DNA of 11,053 nucleotides from Candidatus Krumholzibacteriia bacterium (GCA_016744275.1 JADGEP010000094.1:1-11053), one strand, 5' to 3'; positions 1-6,668 are shown, numbered from the stretch's first letter. Numbers and translations: made by a program. Notes: generated by a model from the letters alone, not told the origin.

Positions 1-637
1 GGATCTGGCCGAACCCCCGGTGCTTGTCCGTCATTTCGTATACAAATTTTGTAAGGGTCCGCTTCTTGCCCTTGTCCGTCAGGTTGCGCAGCTGGAAATC
101 CTCGCTGAGCACCTTGCCAAGGTCATAGGCATTGGACTCCATCTCGTGGGGTCCGCCTTCGCCCTGGCCGGGCCCGGCGCCATCGCCTTCGCCTTCCTGG
201 GGGCGCACAGGTTGCTCGCCGATCACTTCGCCTTCGGCACCATCGCCGCTGCCGCCAGCGCCGCCGCCATCTTCGTCCTGCTTGAAGTTTGGGTCGTGCA
301 CAAACTTTTCTTCGACCGTGGTGGGCACCACGACAACCTTGTCGGGGCCGCGGCGTCCGGGTTTGACCAGCTTGCCGATGCGGATCTTGCGCGGAAAACC
401 GTCTTCTTCACGCTTCTTGTCGCGCTCCATCAATTCGTCCAGGGAGCCAATGCGCGCGGTGTACGATCCGCGCGGCGTGCCCATGGCCTGGATGAAAGTC
501 AGGTCGCCAAAGGCGTAGGGGGTGTTCCACACGCGGTGGATCACCGTCACGCCGGGCGTGTAGTCGGGCGCAGGCGCGGCCTCGGGCACCTTGTGGTCCC
601 CGGGCCGGGCCGGTTTTTCATGCTCGCGGGCAGACAT
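1..637 (-). CDS. DUF444 / YeaH-YhbH family protein, N-terminal part (runs off window)
   Basis: About 212 N-terminal residues are visible; the C-terminal half, which in this family carries a von Willebrand A-like domain, lies beyond position 1. Seen: a basic stretch around residues 75-100 (KIRIGKLVKPGRR), a long Gly/Glu/Asp-rich low-complexity linker around residues 120-165 containing GEVIGEQPV, then a segment with LRNLTDKGKKRTLTKFVYE and a HRGFGQ motif. The Gly-rich linker followed by the L-NL-DKGKKRT-KYVY-like block is typical of DUF444 proteins. The ATG at 635-637 begins 2 nt after the prkA stop, so translation is probably coupled. Family knowledge: yeaG-yeaH form an operon induced by nitrogen starvation and stationary phase in Escherichia coli, and yhbH is tied to sporulation in Bacillus; the biochemical role is not established. 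A spoVR/ycgB gene often follows and may lie outside the window (inference). Confidence 0.88.
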   Translation of the reverse strand, partial: MSAREHEKPARPGDHKVPEAAPAPDYTPGVTVIHRVWNTPYAFGDLTFIQAMGTPRGSYTARIGSLDELMERDKKREEDGFPRKIRIGKLVKPGRRGPDKVVVVPTTVEEKFVHDPNFKQDEDGGGAGGSGDGAEGEVIGEQPVRPQEGEGDGAGPGQGEGGPHEMESNAYDLGKVLSEDFQLRNLTDKGKKRTLTKFVYEMTDKHRGFGQI

Positions 638-639
638 GG

Positions 640-2700
640 CTAGTTCTCGTCTTCCTGAGTGCAGAAGTACTCAATGGTCTTCTGCGCACAGGTCCGGCAA
701 TACCCCAGCTTGTTCAGCATGGTATCGATCATCCGGTCGTACAGTTTCTGGTTCTCTTCGTTGGTGCGGTTGGCCAGCGCGCCAATGAGGCTGCCGGCGC
801 CGGCGATGTCGCTCTTGAGGCGCACGTCGGTGACGGCCTTGACCAACTCGAGGTTGTCCATGAAGTCGTAGTTCGGGTCCATGCCGATCTTCTGCCCGTA
901 GATCTTGCGGATGGAAGTCCGGAAGGTCTCGCGCTGTTCGTCGGTCTTCAACTGCAGGCGCTCTTCAATGCTCTTGATGAAGCGCTCGTCGACCTTCAGG
1001 GCACGCAATTCACCGCTCTGTGGGTCTTTGTACTTCCACATCTTGTCCGGGCCCAGGTGTTCGGCGTCGATGCCGATGATCATGTTCACGTAGCTCATGA
1101 CATCCTTGCGGATGGCCTGGGGCTCGTCCATGTAGGCGTTGAACATCTCGGTCATGATGCGTTCGCGGTACAGGCCGCGGGCCATTTTCAAATCTTCCAG
1201 ATATTTTGCGCGATCGTTGTTGTCCGTCACATAATCCAGGATAACGCGCTCGACCGTCTTGAACACATCGTAGGCGAACATGCATTCGCCCTCGTTGGTC
1301 TCGCTGCTTTCGACCATCAGCTGGATGGCCCGGCCCAGATTGCGCTGGCCCAGACCCTTCTGGCCAAAGCGGTTGGTGATGTCGGTATCCTGGCTCAGGG
1401 TATCTATAACTTCGGCCAGGGCCTTGATGCTCTTTTCACCCGCCACTTCGCCGGCCGCCAGCTTCATCGTCTCGATGGGCGTCAGTTTTTCGCTGTGGGG
1501 CAGGCGTGACAGGATGACCGCTGCCGAGGCCGCGTAGTTCAGGTTCGGGTCCTGATGCAGTTTCTGACGAGTCAGGGTGGTCTTGGCGTCGCTGCCGATG
1601 GCGTACTGCGTCAGTTGGCTCTGAAGCAGATAGTTGGTGTTGTGCGAAATGTAACTGATGCGGCAACGATCAACGATGGGCGCCTCTTCCTTTTCGGCCA
1701 GGAAGCGGTTGAACTCCGAGTTGTTGCTCGTGGCGATGATCAGCGAATCGATGGGCCAACGGTAGCCATCGATCTCGATGGTGCGGTTCTGGATCACGCC
1801 CAGATAAACCTGCACGAGATCCTTTTTGTTTTTGAACAGCTCGTCCGAAAAATGGATGCCGCCACCAGCCACGCGGGCCAAAGCGCCGCGTCGCAGATCA
1901 AACCGATAGGGATTGTTGGTATCGGTGATGTGCAGCAGCCGCTGGATGGACTCTTCACCCAACAGATCGACCGCACTGGAAGTGATCTTGTCTTTCGCGG
2001 GGTATTTGCCGGTCACGGTGCCGAGGCTCTCGGTCAGAGGTACGGGGAAGACCTCGATGTGGTTGAGCATGTCAGCGATATTGCCGTCGCAGAGTTCGCG
2101 GATTTCATTCCAGATGTAGCCGCTGCACGCGCCCAAAGGCCGGTAGTTTTCATACATCTCTGCGAGCTGTTCGTCGCTGAAACCGAACTTGCGGCTGAGG
2201 TGGTCGCGGCTTTCGTCCACCGAATCGAAGAGGTTCATGCCGAGCACGGCCGGGTCTTCGTAAGTTTGGCTTTCGATGGTCGTTATCTTGCCGTATGAAC
2301 CGATTTTATCCAGGCCCACAAAGCGGAAGCTGTACTTGCGATTGCGATCATTGGTCAAAAACTCGCGGTACAGGCGGCTGACGTATTCCACGAAGTAGGT
2401 TTTGCCGTTGCCGGGCTCGCCGACCAGGACATAGGCCATTTCCTTGGACGAACCGCCCTCGGCGGCGTCCTTCACATAGGACACGAAGCTGTTGATTTCG
2501 TCGTACATGCCGACGATGTGCTTCTTGCCCTCGCGAAAAATCTTGAAATCGTAGGTGGTTTTGCCGTTCACCACGACTTTTTCGATTTCGCTGTCCAGGA
2601 TCATCCGGCTGATGCTCTGGAAGGCGTTTTCGAAGACGCGTTCGTCATTTTTGAGCGCCGTCAGGTGATTTTGCAGTGTTTTTTGATTCGCTTCGGCCAT
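640..2700 (-). CDS. prkA: PrkA / YeaG family AAA+ serine protein kinase (or Lon-like protease)
   Basis: A 686-residue protein, slightly longer than E. coli YeaG (about 640). The Walker A motif GEPGNGKT is at residues 94-101, followed by a AAA+ core with a sensor-1-like IIATSNNSEF segment and an arginine-containing VDRCRISYI stretch; the C-terminal third corresponds to the PrkA C-terminal domain. The protein ends in a short Cys-containing tail (GYCRTCAQ, then YFC). It is cytoplasmic. Family members were described as serine kinases, and Bacillus PrkA has also been described as an ATP-dependent protease, so the activity is uncertain even though the family is clear. The start was placed at the ATG at 2698-2700 (MAEANQ), preceded 7 nt upstream by GGGGG; the frame stays open to 3081, but that stretch contains the putative promoter and reads unlike protein. 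It is the first gene of an operon with the DUF444 gene, 2 nt apart. Confidence 0.95.
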   Translation of the reverse strand: MAEANQKTLQNHLTALKNDERVFENAFQSISRMILDSEIEKVVVNGKTTYDFKIFREGKKHIVGMYDEINSFVSYVKDAAEGGSSKEMAYVLVGEPGNGKTYFVEYVSRLYREFLTNDRNRKYSFRFVGLDKIGSYGKITTIESQTYEDPAVLGMNLFDSVDESRDHLSRKFGFSDEQLAEMYENYRPLGACSGYIWNEIRELCDGNIADMLNHIEVFPVPLTESLGTVTGKYPAKDKITSSAVDLLGEESIQRLLHITDTNNPYRFDLRRGALARVAGGGIHFSDELFKNKKDLVQVYLGVIQNRTIEIDGYRWPIDSLIIATSNNSEFNRFLAEKEEAPIVDRCRISYISHNTNYLLQSQLTQYAIGSDAKTTLTRQKLHQDPNLNYAASAAVILSRLPHSEKLTPIETMKLAAGEVAGEKSIKALAEVIDTLSQDTDITNRFGQKGLGQRNLGRAIQLMVESSETNEGECMFAYDVFKTVERVILDYVTDNNDRAKYLEDLKMARGLYRERIMTEMFNAYMDEPQAIRKDVMSYVNMIIGIDAEHLGPDKMWKYKDPQSGELRALKVDERFIKSIEERLQLKTDEQRETFRTSIRKIYGQKIGMDPNYDFMDNLELVKAVTDVRLKSDIAGAGSLIGALANRTNEENQKLYDRMIDTMLNKLGYCRTCAQKTIEYFCTQEDEN

Positions 2701-2807
2701 TGGTGGACCCCCGTTTGATCCGTCATTTTCGGTGTCGGTGCCATATGCGCCATCATCAAATTTGATAGTGGCTGGCAACAACAGACAACAATCCTTGCCG
2801 CAGGCAA

Positions 2808-2823
2808 CGCAAACACTGTGCCG
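2808..2823 (-). promoter_or_regulatory. Candidate sigma-54 (-24/-12) promoter of prkA
   Basis: Read on the minus strand the site is CGGCAC-AGTGT-TTGCG. The GG and GC elements have exactly the spacing of the sigma-54 consensus TGGCAC-N5-TTGCW, with mismatches only at the first and last bases. The expected transcription start is near 2797, leaving about 95 nt of leader before the prkA ATG. This fits established knowledge that E. coli yeaGH depends on sigma-54 and NtrC during nitrogen starvation. No activator binding site could be assigned with confidence. Confidence 0.55.
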
Positions 2824-2971
2824 ATCTTTTTGCAGGGATGTTGTTGTCGATTCAACAGATGTGGAGCCAGCCCGGATCGACGCGTGTCTGCGAACCCGCG
2901 TATTAGTGAAGGAAGGGAAGTTTGGGGGTTCCGGCCACCAAAATCGTATATGGTTGTCAAAATGAAAACGT

Positions 2972-3002
2972 TTGACTGATTGGCAACCGGTTGTGGTACA
3001 AT
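2972..3002 (+). promoter_or_regulatory. Candidate sigma-70-type promoter of the radical SAM/peptide unit
   Basis: TTGACT (2972-2977) and TACAAT (2997-3002) are each one mismatch from consensus, but the spacer is 19 bp, longer than the optimal 17. The predicted start is near 3009, about 10 nt before the terminator-like hairpin and about 110 nt before the radical SAM start codon. Confidence 0.5.
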
Positions 3003-3018
3003 GCGTTTGTCTCGCCCA

Positions 3019-3059
3019 GGGAAGAGGTTGTGCTCGCTGCCGCCTCTTCCCGTTTTTTT
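3019..3059 (+). terminator. Intrinsic terminator or attenuator in the radical SAM leader
   Basis: A perfect 9-bp stem, GGGAAGAGG (3019-3027) with CCTCTTCCC (3043-3051), encloses a 15-nt loop and is followed by G and seven Ts (3053-3059). The T tract is only on the plus strand, so it would stop rightward transcription. There is no plus-strand gene upstream that needs ending (prkA points away), while a promoter lies just before it. It is therefore likely either an attenuator for the downstream maturase gene or the end of a very short (about 50-nt) RNA. Confidence 0.75.
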
Positions 3060-3117
3060 GCCGTGAACCAGAGCGAATCATGGCAAACAGAGCTCTTTAG
3101 CCCTGGGTGGTGCGGAC

Positions 3118-4566
3118 TTGCGACCTTCTCCTACCTGTCATGTTTTTACCGTCGGAACGGACTTTTATGCCTACGATCTGCATACGCAGCAGATTTTGGC
3201 GGTGGAGCCGGAATTGGCTGCCGTGTTGCACGGGGAGGGAGAGGGTTCGGCTGCTGCGCAGGAAGTTGTGCGGTCGGCTCAGCTGACCGAGGGCCTTTTT
3301 GCGACCCACCGACCTCGATTGGTACCTTGGCGAAACGAGGCCGTTGCAGACGTTGATCTGGGGTTGCAGCAACTCGTATTGACGGTCACGGAGTCCTGTA
3401 ATTTGCGCTGCACTTATTGTCTGCACGGCGCCGACCTGGCCTGGGTGCGTGATCATGGTCCGGGGCGAATGTCGGTGGAAACGGCGTTGCGGGCCGCTGC
3501 GTATTTCATGGCCCGATGTGACGATGATCAAGCACCAATGATTTCGTTTTATGGAGGCGAAGCGCTGCTGAATTTCGAGGTCGTGGAGGCCGTGATTGCG
3601 GCGGTGCGGAAACACCCTCGTGGTGCAGAGGCAAAATTCGCCATCGACACCAATGGCGTGCTCCTGACCGACGAGGTCATTGAACTGGTGGTGCGGGAAA
3701 ACATCCACGTGCAGATCAGCATTGATGGTCCGGCGGCTATTCATGATCGGCACCGCTGCGATGCAGCTGGCCAACCGACTTTTGATCGGATCATGGCGAA
3801 TCTCGTAAATGTGCTGGTTCGCGACCAAACAGCTGCCGACCGCCTGACCTTTGTGGTGACACTGGCCCCGCCAGTGGACCTGTTTGCGGTGGCTGATTTG
3901 TTCGCAACCATTCCTCCCTACGTCAATGTGGGAATCAAGAAACAAGCCAATGTGACCGTCAATTTTGCCAACCTCAAGGGGCAAGACTGGCAACGGGATC
4001 AGGAACAAGCCCTGGGGTTGCCCTCGGTGCCTGATCAGGTGCAGCAGGCGGAAGAAATGTACCTGGCAGCGTTTGCCGCCGGAAAGCGTCGCGAAATGAG
4101 CCCGGTGATTCGCGCGTTGTTTGAACCGGAATTGGTGCGGTTTCACCATCGGTCCCGGGCGCCGCTGGGAGACACCTACACCCCGGGTGGGAACTGCCGC
4201 CCGGGGCGCCGCAAACTGCATGTGACGGCAGATGGCCGTTTTCAGCCCTGTGAGCGAACGGGCAAAGTCATGGTCCTGGGGTCTGTTGAATCCGGAATCG
4301 AAACGAGGGCGGTCAAAAAACTGTACCGGGATTTTCATGCGGCGGTGCAGGATCGTTGTGGCCAGTGCTGGGCCCTGCGCCTTTGTGGTGTGTGTTTTGC
4401 GGCCCAGGCCGAAAATGTCGATTTTGAAACCGGAAGCTTTCCGGTGCCCGAGGCCGTGTGTCGACGAGTGCGGGCCCAGAAAGAGGCCACTTTGATGATG
4501 ATGGTGAAAGTCTTGGCGATGCCACGGGAGGTTCGTTTGTGGCTTGACGATATTGAACTGTCTTGA
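3118..4566 (+). CDS. Radical SAM/SPASM peptide maturase
   Basis: A 482-residue enzyme. Residues 1-85 form an N-terminal region (FYAYDLHTQQILAVE) resembling the substrate-binding part of Cys-rich-peptide maturases. The radical SAM core starts near residue 86 with CNLRCTYC, giving the 4Fe-4S ligands C94, C98 and C101; SAM-binding YGGEALL is at 145-151. A seven-Cys SPASM domain follows: C360, C378 (within GRFQPC), C414, C417, C423, C426 and C448, i.e. C-gap-GX4C, then CX2CX5CX2C, then C, enough to bind two auxiliary clusters. Such enzymes install thioether or C-C crosslinks, or epimerise residues, in ribosomal peptides. No ATG fits; the only sensible start is the TTG at 3118 with weak GGTGG upstream, so initiation may be inefficient. 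The small Cys peptide gene begins 47 bp downstream and is the probable substrate. The exact subfamily and chemistry cannot be decided by reading. Confidence 0.9.
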   Translation: MRPSPTCHVFTVGTDFYAYDLHTQQILAVEPELAAVLHGEGEGSAAAQEVVRSAQLTEGLFATHRPRLVPWRNEAVADVDLGLQQLVLTVTESCNLRCTYCLHGADLAWVRDHGPGRMSVETALRAAAYFMARCDDDQAPMISFYGGEALLNFEVVEAVIAAVRKHPRGAEAKFAIDTNGVLLTDEVIELVVRENIHVQISIDGPAAIHDRHRCDAAGQPTFDRIMANLVNVLVRDQTAADRLTFVVTLAPPVDLFAVADLFATIPPYVNVGIKKQANVTVNFANLKGQDWQRDQEQALGLPSVPDQVQQAEEMYLAAFAAGKRREMSPVIRALFEPELVRFHHRSRAPLGDTYTPGGNCRPGRRKLHVTADGRFQPCERTGKVMVLGSVESGIETRAVKKLYRDFHAAVQDRCGQCWALRLCGVCFAAQAENVDFETGSFPVPEAVCRRVRAQKEATLMMMVKVLAMPREVRLWLDDIELS

Positions 4567-4600
4567 TCGTGGCCACTCGTTGCTGCGATGTTTGTTTAGC

Positions 4601-4606
4601 AGGAGG
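4601..4606 (+). promoter_or_regulatory. Strong Shine-Dalgarno of the small peptide gene
   Basis: A full AGGAGG lies 7 nt before the ATG at 4614. It contrasts sharply with the weak site and TTG start of the upstream maturase, as expected when a substrate peptide is made in excess over its enzyme. It also fixes the peptide start at 4614 rather than upstream in-frame codons. Confidence 0.85.
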
Positions 4607-4613
4607 AATATTG

Positions 4614-4784
4614 ATGTTTGTAAAGCTGGAAGATGAGAAAACGGTCGTTTTGGCGCCTGAGGAAACTCCGGAAGCGGAATGCTCTTGTCAGTGCGGCGAG
4701 TCCACCTCGGCAACCGAAGAGCCTGGTCCTGCGGTCGATAAGACGGGGACGGCCTTGGCCGTGTATTTCGACATCAATGGCTAG
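4614..4784 (+). CDS. Putative RiPP precursor peptide with CxCxC motif
   Basis: A 56-residue acidic peptide. Residues 1-22 (MFVKLEDEKTVVL, then a Glu/Pro-rich stretch) would be the leader; residues 23-27 are Cys-Ser-Cys-Gln-Cys, followed by Gly, Glu, Ser and Thr residues, Pro-rich spacing, and a hydrophobic aromatic C-terminus VYFDING. No signal peptide, membrane segment or double-Gly cleavage site is seen. It sits directly behind a radical SAM/SPASM enzyme with the best ribosome binding site in the window, which is the main reason to call it a modified-peptide precursor. Two potential modification sites can be imagined: thioether links from C23, C25 or C27 to nearby residues, or an aromatic crosslink in Tyr-Phe-Asp/Phe-Asp-Ile-Asn at the end. 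Both are inference; a metal-binding or redox peptide is an alternative. Its last 11 bp overlap the convergent membrane-protein gene. Confidence 0.75.
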   Translation: MFVKLEDEKTVVLAPEETPEAECSCQCGESTSATEEPGPAVDKTGTALAVYFDING

Positions 4785-5490
4785 TTGGGGAATGGTCGAC
4801 AGGTCGGCCCCTGTAATAGGTAAAAAGTCCCCACTCGGCATATTGCTTGGACCATTGCTGGACCTCGAAAGTTACTCCGTCGGACGTGATTAGACCGTAG
4901 GGTTTGGCTGCGATCTGGCCTGCTTCAACCAAGACCATAAACGAAGGGCGCTCATTGATCATGAACGGAATGGAATTCCGCTCAAGGATGCCATTGGGAA
5001 AATCCGTATTCGTAGGGGCGCGCGTCCCTTCACTCAGTTTGCCATTGATGTCTGACAAATAGGTCACCTGCCAATACGGAGTTTTTCCGTTAAAAGAAAA
5101 TCCTTCAATTTCTTTAACGGTTCCTTCTCGCAGCATATTTTGTTGCTGCAATTCATAAATGTCAGCCTCGGAATAACTCGGTGGCGCGTTGATTACCGAG
5201 CCACGTATCTCGTTCTTAACAAGGCTAATGGTCTCACCACTTCCTGTCACCAAAGGCGCCAGTTCAAAGTCAAACCCATCACTGCCCAGCGGCACCACCT
5301 GTCCGCCGATCACAACCAGAAGAACCAAACAGGCCGCCAAAGACATCCCTCGCCGATCCCGTCTCCGCCTCCGCTGCTCCTGACCCCGCATCTTCTCATG
5401 CAAAAGGGTCCGGGCCATACGCCGACTCGCCCCGCTGTCTGGCACAACCGGAGCCGAGTTGGAAATCAGTTTGTCGAATTCCTGCGTCAT
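4774..5490 (-). CDS. Single-pass membrane protein, putative anti-sigma factor partner
   Basis: A 238-residue protein. Residues 1-48 are a short, strongly basic N-terminus (RRRRRDRRG just before the membrane), residues about 50-68 are one transmembrane helix (LAACLVLLVVIGGQVVPL), and the remaining 170 residues form a probably periplasmic domain with no motif I recognise. The positive-inside rule puts the N-terminus in the cytoplasm. It starts 20 nt after the stop of the sigma factor gene (ATG 5488-5490, with GGTGAG nearby), the usual place for an anti-sigma factor. However, the zinc-binding HxxxCxxC signature of common anti-sigma domains is absent and the cytoplasmic part is small, so the role is inferred from position and topology only. 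The 3' end overlaps the convergent peptide gene by 11 bp. Confidence 0.7.
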   Translation of the reverse strand: MTQEFDKLISNSAPVVPDSGASRRMARTLLHEKMRGQEQRRRRRDRRGMSLAACLVLLVVIGGQVVPLGSDGFDFELAPLVTGSGETISLVKNEIRGSVINAPPSYSEADIYELQQQNMLREGTVKEIEGFSFNGKTPYWQVTYLSDINGKLSEGTRAPTNTDFPNGILERNSIPFMINERPSFMVLVEAGQIAAKPYGLITSDGVTFEVQQWSKQYAEWGLFTYYRGRPVDHSPTSH

Positions 5491-5510
5491 AATCTCACCA
5501 TGGCGATGGT

Positions 5511-6290
5511 CTAGTCTCCATCCGGGGTATCAACCATGCTCAACTCCGAATCCTCAATGGCCGCCTGCCGCACGATGCGCTGAGTCGCTTCCGACAACCC
5601 GTTGTCCGCTCCGTGCTCTTCCAGGCACTGCCGCAATGCGTTCTTGCCCCGGCGCAGGTGGCTGTTCACCGTGCCCAGCGGCATCTTCGTCACCAACGTG
5701 ATCTGCCGGTGGGTCATGCCTACAAAATGATGCAGGATGATGACCTCGTAGGGATCGGGCGCCAGCCGTTTCAGGCACAGGCGCACCAATTCCTGGTCGT
5801 GCTTATGCTCCAGCACATCGGCCGGTGTCGTCTCGTCCAGTTCGGCGTGCCGTTCGGGGATGTATTCGGTCTCCCCGCGGGTCTGCAATTTGCGCTGCTG
5901 GTGGCTAACCACGCTGCGCGCTATCTGAAAAAGCCAGGCGCCAAAACTGTAGCCTTGCCAGCGGAACTGGCCGCGCCTCTCCCAGGCGATCAAAAACGTC
6001 TCATTGGAGACATCGGCGGCCGTGTCGTGATCACCGGTTTTCCAGAAGGCGTAGTTGAAGATCCGGTCGAAATACTTGTCGAAAAAGTAATCAAACTTGT
6101 CAGGGTTGAGCCCGACAAGCTGCAGTCGCTTCTTCTCGATTTCCAGATCTTCTGCATGCGCCACACCGGATGAGTCGTCGGGTTGCACAACTTCCGCAGG
6201 CCGTACCGAAGTTCCAGGTCCCACCTTGGGCACCGCCCCTCCGGCCGCGTCACCATCGCTCGCCCATTTGTTAAAGCCAAATCTGGCCAT
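5511..6290 (-). CDS. ECF-like sigma-70 family RNA polymerase sigma factor
   Basis: A 259-residue protein. Region 2 is at about residues 66-135 (YFDRIFNYAFWKTGDHDTAA with the conserved DVSNETFLIAW, then GAWLFQIARSVVSHQQR). Region 4 is at about 165-225 with a helix-turn-helix MTHRQITLVTKMPLGTVNSH and the basic RRGKNALR tail. Region 3 is missing, as in ECF (group 4) factors. Unusual are a roughly 60-residue Gly/Pro/Ala-rich N-terminal extension and a 35-residue C-terminal tail, making it longer than a typical ECF factor (150-200). The start is the ATG at 6288-6290 (MARFGF) with AGGTG about 8 nt upstream; longer in-frame options run across a likely -10 box at 6373-6378. The membrane protein 20 nt downstream is probably its regulator. 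No target genes can be named. Confidence 0.9.
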   Translation of the reverse strand: MARFGFNKWASDGDAAGGAVPKVGPGTSVRPAEVVQPDDSSGVAHAEDLEIEKKRLQLVGLNPDKFDYFFDKYFDRIFNYAFWKTGDHDTAADVSNETFLIAWERRGQFRWQGYSFGAWLFQIARSVVSHQQRKLQTRGETEYIPERHAELDETTPADVLEHKHDQELVRLCLKRLAPDPYEVIILHHFVGMTHRQITLVTKMPLGTVNSHLRRGKNALRQCLEEHGADNGLSEATQRIVRQAAIEDSELSMVDTPDGD

Positions 6291-6372
6291 GGCGTATGCA
6301 CCTGGGGTTAAAAACTGAGAAGAGACGCGGCCGTGGGCGAGGACAGCGCGTCGAGCTTTTTCCTGAACCTCA

Positions 6373-6378
6373 ATTATA
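6373..6378 (-). promoter_or_regulatory. Candidate -10 box of the sigma factor gene
   Basis: A perfect TATAAT read on the minus strand, about 80 nt upstream of the sigma factor ATG. The -35 region is poor (CTGATG at 6395-6400 with a 16-bp spacer), so an activator or another sigma factor could be involved. Confidence 0.4.
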
Positions 6379-6496
6379 GCGGAATTACGGGTATCATCAG
6401 AAAAAAACTCAATAAAATGCAAATAAGGTGCATACAAAACAGCGGCTTGCGGCTTTTACAGGTGCCTGGGGAATGGGCATTGGGGAGAAATCGAAG

Positions 6497-6576
6497 TCGG
6501 CAACTTCCAGTAACAACGTGTTTTTGTTGCAGTTAGATATCTCGAACAATAGCTGAACAGCTTTGGAAGTTGCCGA
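6497..6576. repeat. Large inverted repeat 1 (13-bp perfect arms)
   Basis: Arms TCGGCAACTTCCA (6497-6509) and TGGAAGTTGCCGA (6564-6576) are perfectly complementary and enclose 54 nt. Inside are two small potential hairpins, CAAC/GTTG (6514-6517 with 6526-6529) and AGCTGAACAGCT (6551-6562), so a folded RNA would look branched. On the plus strand a T5 run (6580-6584) follows the right arm, which could act as a weak terminator. See also repeat 2, 8 bp downstream. Confidence 0.85.
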
Positions 6577-6584
6577 TAATTTTT

Positions 6585-6646
6585 GGAAAGACCGGATAGG
6601 TGAGACGTGGGCTGGGCGAGACTGCGTAACATCTTCCGGTCTTTCC
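6585..6646. repeat. Large inverted repeat 2 (12-bp perfect arms)
   Basis: Arms GGAAAGACCGGA (6585-6596) and TCCGGTCTTTCC (6635-6646) are perfectly complementary and enclose 38 nt that contain GAGAC twice. A short T-rich stretch (TTATT) follows on the plus strand. It lies only 8 bp after repeat 1, so both may belong to one structured RNA or one DNA element. Confidence 0.85.
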
Positions 6647-6668
6647 TTATTCCAGACCAACCGATATG

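Larger units (their letters stand above)
2701..3117. other. Divergent intergenic region between prkA and the radical SAM gene
   Basis: No convincing gene lies in this 417-bp stretch. Leftward it holds a sigma-54-like site (2808-2823) for prkA; rightward it holds a sigma-70-like promoter (2972-3002) followed at once by a terminator-like hairpin (3019-3059). A short dyad, TGTTG-N6-CAACA, is at 2842-2857, about 20 bp upstream of the sigma-54-like site and could be a regulator site (weak). A six-codon reading frame (ATG at 3080-3082, encoding MANRAL, stop 3098-3100) precedes the radical SAM start but has no clear ribosome binding site. Confidence 0.7.

Noticed and set aside
20..643. Plus-strand open frame opposite the DUF444 gene
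   Set aside because: The minus-strand protein has family-specific motifs and is coupled to prkA; the plus frame has none.
2701..3081. In-frame N-terminal extension of PrkA by about 127 residues
   Set aside because: The frame is open, but the translation is low in protein-like features, crosses the sigma-54-like site and promoter, and the family begins at about MAEANQ with a GGGGG ribosome binding site before it.
3097..4713. Long open frame of 538 codons antisense to the radical SAM gene
   Set aside because: It is rich in His, Arg, Gln and Pro, lies opposite a gene with clear catalytic motifs, and lacks a recognisable domain; it is a by-product of the codon bias of the real gene.
6291..6437. 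Longer start for the sigma factor (MYAPYL)
   Set aside because: It would place a perfect TATAAT (6373-6378) inside the coding region; the ATG at 6290 has a suitable AGGTG upstream.
6497..6646. CRISPR array or insertion-sequence ends
   Set aside because: The two inverted repeats differ in sequence, there is no repeat-spacer pattern, no transposase and no flanking target duplication visible.
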